From Drosophila miranda (taxonomy: Eukaryota; Arthropoda; Insecta; Diptera; Drosophilidae): a stretch of DNA of 64,000 nt. Positions within the stretch are counted from its first letter, which is position 1. The number at the start of each line of letters is the position of its first letter. The stretch lies in NCBI RefSeq assembly GCF_003369915.1, contig NW_022881603.1:33229522-33293521 (forward strand), read 5' to 3'. The position numbers and the translations under genes were made by a program. Below are positions 55,440 to 64,000 of the stretch, in pieces. The notes under the pieces are model-generated. The model made no database searches and had not been told where the DNA came from. It saw nothing but the letters and a program-made list of their open reading frames with translations.

Positions 55440-57084
55440 AGCCACCCCCGATTTTAAGAAACCCTTTTTGTTAATATGTGACGCAAGCACTTTTGGCTTG
55501 GGCTGCGTACTAGCTCAATTAAACGAGGAAGGGATAGAGTTACCTATAGCTTTTATGTCCGAGAAACTTTCCAAGGCGCAACGAAACTATTCGGTCACCG
55601 AACTCGAGTTCTTGGCAGTGATTAAAGGAATAAAGAAGTTTAGAGCTTACGTAGAAGGACAGGATTTCCAAGTTATAACGGACCATGCGTCCCTACAATG
55701 GCTTATGAGGCAAAAAGATTTGTCAGGTCGCTTGGCCCGCTGGGCTATAAAATTACAGGGATTTAATTTTCAAATATCACATCGTAAAGGGTCCGAAAAC
55801 GTAGTGGCCGACGCGTTGTCACGCCAAGATGAGCCCGAGGTACGAGAGTTGAACGGCAACGGACCCATAGTCGACCTTACTTCTACAGAGTTTAAGTCGA
55901 AAGAATACATGGATCTAATAGAACACATAAGGCTTAATCAACTTAAGTTACCCGATTTGAAGGTTGACGATAATTGGGTGTATAAAAGAACCGAACCATC
56001 CTCAGGGGACGCGATAGCAGACAAACTTGGAAGCTTTGGATTCCATCAGGTCTTACCAGCGATATAATTTCCAGGGCTCATGACCCCCCAGACGCTTCCC
56101 ACAGTGGTATTGGGAAAACCGTTGAAAAAGTGAAAAGGTACCTGTTTTGGCCAAAAATGGTTACACAAATACGAGCCTATGTATCACAATGCGACGTTTG
56201 TCGCCAGACCAAAAGTGCTAATGTCGTCAATGAATTCAGAAAGACCTTTTCAAAAGCTTTATCTGGATTTGTTGGGCCCGTATCCGCGTTCCAAGCAAGG
56301 GAATATTGGTATCTTAATAATCGTAGATCACAACAACAAATTTCATTTCTTATGTCCGCTCAAGAAGTTTACCTCAAGTAAGGTGTGTGACTTCCTAGAA
56401 AATATGTTATTTAGTACTTTCGGGGTCCCTGAGACTATACTCACCGATAATGGTTCGCAGTTTGTCTCTGGGAATTTCAAGTCATTTCTTACCAGATTCG
56501 GGGTAACTCACCGTTGCACTGCAATATACTCACCGCAAGCCAATGCCAGTGAACGGTTAAACCGATCCGTGTTAGCGGCTATAAGAGCGTACGTCGGCAA
56601 AGATCATACTAATTGGGACAACAAGTTACCTGAAATTAGTGCCGCGTTACGAGCCAATATCCATAGAAGCACAGGGTATTCGCCGTATTTTCTTGCATTT
56701 GGGCAGAATATGATTCTTAACGGAAAGGATTATGAACTACTCAGACGACTAAATCTCCTATCGGATGACACCAGAGTCGAATATCCAGATGTAGTACAAG
56801 TATGTCGACAAGCCGCTCAGCAAAAGGTAGCTGAATCACACGAGCAGAATGCGAGGACATACAACTTACGTAGCCGGGTCCGTCAACTTAAAGTTGGAGA
56901 CGTCGTGTATGCCCGGAATTTTTGTCAGAGCAACGCTTTAAAAAAGTTCAGCGCTAAACTGGCGCCTGTGTTTATATCAGCCAAGGTTATTCGCCGAGTG
57001 GGGACAATGTATTACCAATTAGCTAGCGAAGATAAGAAAAACTTAGGAGTCTATCACTTAAAAGATATTCAGCTTAAACCTTAG
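55440..57084 (+). pseudogene. Ty3/gypsy pol: RNase H and integrase
   Basis: RNase H: LICDASTFGLGCVLAQ, YSVTELEFLAVI, VITDHASLQWL, KGSENVVADALSRQ (55468-55840). A stop at about 56065 and frame changes to 56179 break the zinc-binding part (CDVCRQTKS). The integrase core is then open to 57084: LDLLGPYPRSKQG (Asp), LTDNGSQFVSG (Asp), ANASERLNRSV (Glu), followed by a GDVVYARN C-terminal domain. It belongs to the vertebrate-retrovirus-like order RT-RH-IN of Ty3/gypsy. Its link to the LTR and PBS at 54109-54526 is by position. An Osvaldo-like lineage is possible. Confidence 0.8.
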
Positions 57085-57610
57085 TAAATGGCCTTCTTCA
57101 GTTTAAGTCTCATTGTAAGAACAATTACGTCTTCAACTGTGTTGTAGGGGCCGAATTTAGGGAAAGAGTATGGAACATAACGGATAAGCACAGTTTTCTT
57201 TTGGTAATGCTTAAAAGTGCAGATACATAGTAACTCCGAAAGTGGATCGTAAGCTGCAAGCTTTCCGAAAAGCTTTCTAAAGAGAGTCGGCGCGCAGCGC
57301 ACGCATTTAAGCGAAAGACGTCACGTTTACCTTGACCCAAGAGAGTAGCGTAGCGTAGGGAGAGCATAGATTAAAAGCTTGACCAAAATTTCGCTCAATT
57401 GGGCGAAAGATCATCCGATTATGCAGTTAAAGTTCCTAAGATCATCCGATTATGCAGTTAAAGTTTCCAAATATCATCCGATCTTCGAGCTTTTGGTTCG
57501 GTACCGCTTAGCTGAACTTGCAGAAGTTGGGCTGGAGTTATTGACTGAGAATTGATTGATTAAAACGGACGTGTTTACTCGGGAATAAATAAATATATAT
57601 ATAAATATAT
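57085..57610. other. 3' region of the gypsy-type element
   Basis: No gene. It contains a two-copy 31-bp repeat (57409-57469) and probably LTR sequence. It does not match the LTR at 54109 by eye. Confidence 0.4.
57409..57469. repeat. Two-copy 31-bp tandem repeat
   Basis: The unit AGATCATCCGATTATGCAG plus TTAAAGTT(C/T)CC occurs twice, followed by a partial third (ATCATCCGATCTTCG). Confidence 0.8.
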
Positions 57611-57673
57611 AGTGACATATCCATAATTCCCCACATCCCATACACATTATGTTTATGTACAATTCATCCACCC
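57611..57673 (+). mobile_element. 5' end of a 297/17.6-type LTR
   Basis: 63 bp starting AGTGACATATCC after an AT-rich ATATAT target, identical to the 5' end of LTRs 1-3 but in plus orientation. It is cut off at CCACCC by the next element. Confidence 0.85.
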
Positions 57674-57805
57674 TGAGTAAATCAAATGAATCTGTTGATG
57701 TAGATTCACTTGATTTTGTGGTGAATGTCAATTCATCACGTCGGGGTCACCAAATGAACAAATCAAATGAATCTGTTGATGTAGATTCATTTGATTTTGT
57801 GTGAT
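57674..57805. repeat. Twin palindromes on both sides of a tRNA-Trp PBS
   Basis: Imperfect palindromes of about 44 bp (AATCAAATGAATCT, spacer, AGATTCA(C/T)TTGATT) occur at 57676-57718 and 57761-57805. Between them lies the reverse-strand PBS at 57735-57752. Confidence 0.8.
57735..57752 (-). promoter_or_regulatory. Primer-binding site, tRNA-Trp (minus strand)
   Basis: TGGTGACCCCGACGTGAT on the minus strand, directly after the LTR end. Confidence 0.8.
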
Positions 57806-58412
57806 TGTCAATATGACAATCGTATGCTGAAAATGTAAATTTGTATGCTACCGGTTCATGTACCAGTAACAAATGGTCGCCGCAATCGGTACTTGAACAA
57901 ATTGGGCTTCGGAGATGTGAATACGTCAGAGTTTTCTTTCGTACTGATTTTATTTGGTAAAATGCAAGGTTTATATACAATTTCTATGAGTATGATTGTT
58001 TACTTAGGATCTTAGGTATGTTTAATTAGCTCTGAGTATCATATTGCTAGGGAAATGTGTTATCTCTATTTAGGACTAAGCAATTACTACAAATCCAACA
58101 GTGGAATATTCCAAGGGTCATATTTATGACGGTCACAATGGTTATCATGCAGATGGTGTGTGATTTGACCACATGCAGGTCATCCAGAATGTGTTTTATG
58201 ATAGTGCCGTAAATATCTAAACAGTGTATGTACACAAATGCATGCAGCTGTCCGTTGTATATTTATTTAGGTCAGTAGTGCATGTCACATATTTATATTT
58301 AGAGCATATTATCGTTTATTTCTTTAGGTGGCTGGGAAATCTTAACCTATTTATGGTTAGCTATTTGTCTAGGTCTAATCGTACAATTTTGTACTTTCGT
58401 TGAAATCGTACA
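57755..58412 (-). mobile_element. BEL element 3 LTR
   Basis: 658 bp from TGTACGATTTC (preceded by the purine tract CCGGGAGGA) to TTGTTCA. It has a TATATAAA box and AAATAAAAT signal. On its 5' side is the env gene and on its 3' side a PBS, so internal sequence flanks both ends. Confidence 0.8.
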
Positions 58413-58439
58413 TCCTCCCGGCCGTTGAACATAGTATGC

Positions 58440-60548
58440 TCAACCATTATCAATATTGATTGTGAACGGATGCCTTGGTGCGTTTTCTTCACTAGCTGAT
58501 GAGCTAAGTGTATGTCTCTGCTGAGAAGGGAGTCTTGTTGTGTACCACCTTTTAACCAGATGAATCATTACAATGATCATGATGAAGAGCAGTGCAATGT
58601 AGATGGCAATATGATGATGATCAATGGTTTCAAGATTGTGGGGTAACTTGAAACTTTTAGGTGGTAGCAGATTCGTTTCCATTTGATACAGCTCCTCGTA
58701 GTTCAGTTTTTCATTGTTCCTTGAAACCTTCTTTGTAGAACGTTCAGTTGATGTTTCGTTGAGATCACTATCTCCAAACCGAGCGTATGATAACTGCAGA
58801 GTAGTTTCCAATGTGCTCTGACTTGTGACAGTCATTAGCGAATTCCGAATGATGCATCCAGGTTCGGCGATCAATATTCCTGAGTGTTGAAGCTTAATAT
58901 CCGAAATGCCATCTGCACATACCGCTGATAGCTTTAATGATGACTTTGTTGCAAAAATCCATCGATTTCTTTTATGCATGCTCAACCATAAAAATGATTT
59001 TTTTGTGTTGACTAGGTGACATGATGAGTCCGTTTTGTTGTGAAACATTTGTAATTCACAACTTGTTTCGGCTGAGAACATTGTTTGTTTATTATAGCAA
59101 ACAAAGTCATTGTTTGCTCTTTGATGACAGTTTTTGAATTCAGTCTCTGATAGTTCAACGAATTCGTCTCGGTGGCTATTGATTACCATATATGGTGTTT
59201 TTATTTCAAACATGCTTATCCCATTTTTATTTGGCACCGGAATCGCTGTCAATTTGTATATTTCCAGTTCGTTTACTGAGACTAATGGAAATGTAACCTT
59301 GATAATTGCATGATCCTCTATTATAGTGCCTTCTGCTTTCATCATCTGGTACACCATGAGCATATTGTCGGGAGTTACTGGAAGTGCTTGTCCTGGCCTT
59401 AAATGATCCCGTATCTGCTCCAGTTGTTCCTTAAGTTGTCGGGGGGATATTAGCATAGGGCTAATTGTATTGTGTCGGATATCTGTCAAGACATTGATGA
59501 TCTCTGCTTGCATTCGTTGAAGATTTGCAGATAATAGAGTCAACTGAGTAGACAACGTAGTGTACCATTGAAAGGCGCTAAAATGATCAGCCCTTCCCTT
59601 TGACTCGGTGATGAAATCCTCAATTCGACTTAATCGTTTGGAATTTGAGATTTCATCCCGTTTTATCACATTGATTGTAGAGTCAATCAATGATGTTTGA
59701 TTTTTAAGCAAGGTTAATAGGTGATCTTCGTTATCCTTAACCTTTGCTATAGTTTCCGACATTTCTCGGGCATATGTTGAATCTAATACGCCAAATAGAC
59801 TGCTTGCGATGTTTCCAATGATGTCCAGCGGTGCCCTTTGCCTCCGTGTTCTTGCTATTAGTGTATTTTCAGCTTGCAGGTCCTCTTCTATATGTTTGAA
59901 GTGCTGATACATACTGGTGCATGCGTCTACTAGTTGAAGTTGTGTGCATAGATGTCCAATTTTTGTAGTCCCCATGGTGAATGTGTTCATGTCTTTCCAA
60001 TAGGGCTTTAAATTGTAATAAACAATGATGGTCCAATCAGTTGTCGCAAGTTGGCTGGTTCCTACTCTTTCAAAGTATATACCCGGTTTTGATCCAAACT
60101 GGGTTATGTTGATTGACTGTGCCATCGCTAACGGTACCAGCAACAACATTACAAACATTGTCATGGTTAACGACAATTTATTCGGCTGTGTCCTTTTCCT
60201 AGGCTGTCTGTCCTCGGATGATTCTTCGTTTTCTGATGGATCATCTATCGGATGTTTATGTGTGGGTTCCTCTTCGTTGAATAGTGGAGCTACATGTTGG
60301 ATCTCTCGTTTGAAAATCCCCTTTGCCGTTTTTACTTCCACCACTCGTACAAAATTGTCCTTGCCATGAAACAATCGAATGATTCTTCCTAGTGGCCATT
60401 GTAATACTGGTGTATTGTCTTCCTTTAGTATTACTAATGTTCCTTCCTTAATGTTAGCCGAAGACTTCCTCCACTTTTGACGCTGTTGCAACTGCTGAAG
60501 ATATTCATTGGACCATTGTGTCCAGAATGAGTGCTTCAACTTTGACAC
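58440..60548 (-). CDS. BEL element 3: integrase C-terminus fused to env
   Basis: One open frame of 702 codons. Residues 1-90 are the DUF5641-type end of a BEL integrase (GTLVILKEDNTP, WPLGRI, KTAKGIFKR). After an acidic, basic linker comes an internal signal-like hydrophobic segment (about residues 127-143), then an F-type envelope with cleavage site RTRRQR near residue 232 and fusion-peptide-like APLDIIGNIASSLFG. The ectodomain follows, with an anchor (about residues 645-668) and short tail. The upstream pol is cut off at about 60563. The M at 60548 is not a natural start, since coding continues upstream as RWQAVSK. Confidence 0.82.
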   Translation of the reverse strand: MSKLKHSFWTQWSNEYLQQLQQRQKWRKSSANIKEGTLVILKEDNTPVLQWPLGRIIRLFHGKDNFVRVVEVKTAKGIFKREIQHVAPLFNEEEPTHKHPIDDPSENEESSEDRQPRKRTQPNKLSLTMTMFVMLLLVPLAMAQSINITQFGSKPGIYFERVGTSQLATTDWTIIVYYNLKPYWKDMNTFTMGTTKIGHLCTQLQLVDACTSMYQHFKHIEEDLQAENTLIARTRRQRAPLDIIGNIASSLFGVLDSTYAREMSETIAKVKDNEDHLLTLLKNQTSLIDSTINVIKRDEISNSKRLSRIEDFITESKGRADHFSAFQWYTTLSTQLTLLSANLQRMQAEIINVLTDIRHNTISPMLISPRQLKEQLEQIRDHLRPGQALPVTPDNMLMVYQMMKAEGTIIEDHAIIKVTFPLVSVNELEIYKLTAIPVPNKNGISMFEIKTPYMVINSHRDEFVELSETEFKNCHQRANNDFVCYNKQTMFSAETSCELQMFHNKTDSSCHLVNTKKSFLWLSMHKRNRWIFATKSSLKLSAVCADGISDIKLQHSGILIAEPGCIIRNSLMTVTSQSTLETTLQLSYARFGDSDLNETSTERSTKKVSRNNEKLNYEELYQMETNLLPPKSFKLPHNLETIDHHHIAIYIALLFIMIIVMIHLVKRWYTTRLPSQQRHTLSSSASEENAPRHPFTINIDNG

Positions 60549-60563
60549 TGCTTGCCATCGATT

Positions 60564-60860
60564 TCATGTGTGGACGTTGACATGCAATGACTGCATCTTT
60601 CAAGAGGCGATGCAGTTACTGCACCGTCAAGTGGCCCGTGTGACACCAGCAGAAGGCTGTTACGCGCGGATCCCAGGCAAAACGCAGCCCTCCTCCCGCC
60701 CAACCGACCGAGGGGCGCTGCCGCATGACGCGCGGCGCGTAGCCGAACCAAACGCGAACATGCAAGAAAGATAGCTATTAGACTAACATTCGAGGAAAAT
60801 TAGTACTAAACTTACTAAGAAACTAAGCATGCAATCAAAGTACAAATACCACTACAGTTA
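60564..60860. other. Junction DNA between BEL 3 and the LINE
   Basis: GC-rich to about 60770, then AT-rich. The right part is probably the 3' UTR of the minus-strand LINE. No gene seen. Confidence 0.35.
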
Positions 60861-63430
60861 CTAATTAATAGAAAGGTGTGTAAGGATTAATAATTTAATA
60901 AGAGGAAGAGAATTAGTGGTGGATATAATATGGTAGAGGGAATTATAATCCGAGCATAAGACCCTAAACGGTTCATGCAAGGAATAATTCGATCTACAAA
61001 GTGGAAGGAACAACGGTATAAAATTTCTAGTCAGTCTAATAGGAATCGTGAAGTTTATGCGGCTCAACAGATCAGGGATGTCTATGTCACCATGATCAAG
61101 TTGTGCATAAATATCACACCAAGCATTTTTCTACGGTTAACTAAGGATGGGAGGTTTACTAATAGTAGTCTACTAGAGTAAGATGGGAGTCTTACACCCG
61201 CATCCCAGTTAAGGCCCCGCAGAGCAAAGAGTAAAAAGTTTTTCTGTACTGATTCTATACGGTCCTGGTGTACTTTGTACTGAGGGCACCATACACAGGA
61301 GCCGTATTCTAAGATCGGACGAACAAGCGAGGTATAGAGAGTCTTTGTTATATAGGGGTCGTCAAATTCCTTTGACCACCTCTTTATAAACCCAAGCACG
61401 CTCATGGCCTTATTTACCATGGTAGAAATGTGTTCGGAAAACTTTAACTTTAAACTTTAACCAGATCATCCACCAGGGTAATTCTCTCAAGAGAACCACC
61501 AAATAGGGTGTAAGGAGCCAACAAAGGGCTAGAACGATGAAATGTCATAACTTTGCATTTCGAGGCATTAAGGTGTAACAAGTTTGCACAACACCATGAC
61601 TGAAAGTTATTGAGATCGGATTGCAAGCGAGAATGAAATGAAATGTCCTTGTACTGGACACAGAGTTTAACATCATCCGCATACATAAGTACTCGAGAGT
61701 ATGTTAATACTGAAGGTAAGTCATTAATAAAGAGTGTGAAGAGTAAGGGGCCTAGATGGCTGCCTTGTGGTACTCCCGAAGAAACCTTTACTGGGAAAGA
61801 GAGGGAGTTTTTGAAGAGGACTCTTTGAGACCTAGAACAAAGATAGCTAGAAATCCATCTCAGGAGGTTGGGCGGAAACCCTAAAAGGTCAAGTTTATGC
61901 GCTAAAAGGGAATGGTTTACAGAGTCGAATGCTTTACTAAAGTCGGTGTAAATAACATCCGTCTGTAAGTTACCTTGAAAGCCTTTAATAATGAAAGAGG
62001 TAAACTCTAACAAGTTCGTGGTGGTTGATCGCCGCCTTATAAATCCATGCTGAGTTGGAGATATAAGTGACTTGCAGAGATGTTGCAAGTGCGGAGTTAA
62101 AACCCTCTCAAACATTTTAGGAATAGCGGATAACTTTGCTATACCTCTATAATTTTTTGCATCAGACTTGCTACCTTTTTTATGGAGAGGAATTATAAAC
62201 GATTCCTTCCAGATCGGGGGGAAGCAAGAAGAATCAATGGATAGGGTGAATAGTTTAAGCAAAGGTCCACACAGAGCCTCGGCGCCGACGTATTACAAAA
62301 TGATAGCGAGGATGGGTGTGCGGACGTTCTACGCTTACTGTTTACGAAGCTGTAAAACTGTTTAGGGTCCTGAGAAAAACGTATCCTGCATCGAGATAGG
62401 TAGTTCTTATAGCATTGAGCATTAAGAACTGAAAAGTTTGACCGAGCTAATACATAGCGAGAGTGAGAAGTAGGAGAACCCACTTCTTGAAATTTTTTAT
62501 AAAGTCTTGATTTTAAGTTTTTTAGACTGGATAACTCTTTGGTAAACCAAGGGGGTTTTCCAGATCTAGTCGGACAAGAAAGCGGGACACAAGAATCGAA
62601 AAATGTGCCAAGAGCATTGTAAAAAATGTTTGTGCCTTTTATGATATCAGTGCACAAGTACAAAGCGGACCAATCAAAATCCCTAATGAGGTTATTAAGC
62701 TTCGCAAACTCGGCTTTACGAAAGCAGCGGACACGTTCGGGCAGCCTACTCGACCGATCCAATACAGTTGGCCCTATATCTAGCGACACCTCGAAAGTAG
62801 GGTGGTAGGCGTCTTCAGGTATAGTGAGCGGAAGGGCTCGGGTTAACAACACTATGGTCGGATCCGATACAAAGCACAGATCAAGCAATCGACCCAAGGA
62901 ATTATTCACATGGTTGACTTGAGACAGGGATAGGTCAAGCAAGCCGTCAACAAAGTCATGTCGTGACATGGGCACTAGGATACTAGACTCGTTTACCGAA
63001 GACCAAACAGTTCCTGGCAAGTTGAAGTCACCAAGAACTATCATACGATCTTTATCAGATAGCGAGGAAGAAACAGCGGTTAAAGCGGACAAGTGCTGCT
63101 CATAAATTGAAATATCCGAAGAAGGTGGGATATACGAGCAAGTAATGAATATAGCGAAAGCGGGAAGAATCAGTTTTACACACAGGAATTCCAGTTCCTG
63201 TTGAACTTGGACTGTGAAGTGTTCCGACGTGAAGTAAGAGTCCACTGCAATTATAACCCCCCTGCCCGTCGAGACGAACGGTCCTTTCTAAAAGTTGTGT
63301 ACCGACCTGCCAAAACCTCGGAACTAAGAATGTCCGGCTTTAACCAGGTTTCAGTAAACACAATAACGTGGGAAGCAAATGCAACACTATCCCGGAAAAG
63401 AATGCTGAGCTTACTACGCAAGCCTCTTAC
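60861..63430 (-). pseudogene. LINE ORF2: endonuclease and reverse transcriptase
   Basis: An apurinic-type endonuclease starts near 63430 (FTETWL; frame break in a G run near 63258) and continues with VLGDFNLPG and DLCFVSDP. The RT fingers and palm (IPLHKKGSKSDAKNYRGIA, DFSKAFDSVNH, SSGVPQGSHLGPLLF, MYADDVKL) fill 62262-61450. The RT C-terminus (LGFIKRWSKEF, YGSCVWCPQY) runs in another frame to about 61082, and a last frame goes to 60861. Breaks lie near 63258, 62290-62190, 61450 and 61080. No RNase H domain is seen, which fits CR1/Jockey-type elements. Confidence 0.82.
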
Positions 63431-63456
63431 ATTCTGATAGGTTACTAAAAGAGAAG

Positions 63457-64000
63457 TTAGTTTTTTGGAAAGGTGGAAGCAAGACGGGAAGTTGAGGAAG
63501 AGGAAGTTGAGGTTGAGGTTGAGGGTGGCACACTGGAAAGGTTTGGAAGGGATATGGGGGGCCTATTCTTCTTCTTAGCCTTAAACTCCTTCACCACCAA
63601 ATGCTCCGGCCAAAATTTGGCGGGGCAAATGGTGTCAAATTGAGTTGGGGAGATGCTTATCTTAAACGAGGCTATCTCCCTGGCATAAGAGAAGTTAAAT
63701 TTCTCCACCTTTAAACCCACGGCTTTTATTTTGCTTTGAATAAAAGCAATTACATCATTAGATGTGAGGTCAGGGGCCAGCCGTGAAACAAAAACTTGTC
63801 GTTTTGGTGGGACTCCCACCAGTGGTTTAGTCACCACAGGCCTAGTACCTGTGGTGGCAATATCCGGAGGTCCGGAACGTCTATTTACTGGTGGGATCGG
63901 TATAGACGGGACAACTAGCGACCTTGCGGACACCACGGACACGGACGCTGCAGACGTACTTGGCTGCACATTCTCCGAGGCGATGAATTCGGCTACCGAA
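63457..64000 (-). pseudogene. LINE ORF1 (3' part), runs off the window
   Basis: An open frame on the minus strand continues past the window edge (coding extends upstream of 63969). It has a proline/serine-rich part, then a folded domain (VFVSRLAPDLTSNDVIAFIQ, FKISISPTQFD, FWPEHLVVKEF) of the RNA-binding type seen in CR1-clade ORF1 proteins, and a serine/threonine-rich tail. The stop lies 27 bp before the ORF2 region. Confidence 0.7.

Overview
This is eukaryotic DNA from a Drosophila species. It carries intron-bearing fly genes (spt4, mevalonate kinase, a BolA-like gene, Nup54, a DERA-type aldolase, an AFG1-type ATPase, an anillin fragment) embedded in fly transposons: INE-1/Helentron copies, env-bearing BEL/Pao elements, a 297/17.6-type errantivirus, a Ty3/gypsy element primed by tRNA-Lys, and a CR1/Jockey-type LINE. 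As far as I recall, the recognisable host genes lie on D. melanogaster 2R (Muller element C). Several of them carry single disabling mutations (a lost splice donor in spt4; in-frame stops in a secreted-protein gene, the aldolase and the ATPase; frameshifts in anillin), while neighbours remain open. Partial decay plus dense transposons, tandem duplications and mini-solo LTRs would fit a young degenerating Y-like chromosome, for example the Muller-C-derived neo-Y of D. miranda. That identity is an inference.

Layout: 1-1.2 kb is GC-rich non-coding DNA. 1.2-8.1 kb is a decayed roo-like BEL element with an env, split by an INE-1. 8.6-9.15 kb is a LINE RNase H remnant. 9.5-19.8 kb is the gene-rich island: spt4(+), Mevk(-), BolA-like(-), Nup54(+) with a small antisense gene in its first intron, a secreted-protein pseudogene(+), DERA(-), an aldehyde dehydrogenase scrap, and AFG1(-). 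20.0-26.7 kb holds an INE-1 and a 2,801-bp perfect-offset tandem duplication of an anillin fragment. 27.1-28.5 kb is a partial four-transmembrane MARVEL-like gene with a solo LTR in its intron. 28.0-41.8 kb is a tandem duplication of about 7 kb bounded by three LTRs of one errantivirus family; the middle LTR is a recombinant of the outer two. 41.8-44.8 kb is the 3' half of that errantivirus (minus strand, intact env). 44.8-54.1 kb is a BEL array, LTR-internal-LTR-deleted internal-LTR. 54.1-57.1 kb is a gypsy-type remnant with an RpS15 mRNA fragment trapped between inverted primer-binding sites. 57.1-60.6 kb holds LTR pieces and a third BEL element (minus) with a pol-env ORF. 60.6-64 kb is a LINE (minus).

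The most informative observations are the molecular scars. They are the LTR-LTR recombinant that explains the 7-kb duplication, an INE-1 insertion with its empty site preserved in the sister unit, the RpS15/PBS strand-transfer structure, a BEL copy that has swallowed a coiled-coil coding segment, and the pattern of gene decay in the island. I see no prokaryotic system, CRISPR array or RNA gene.
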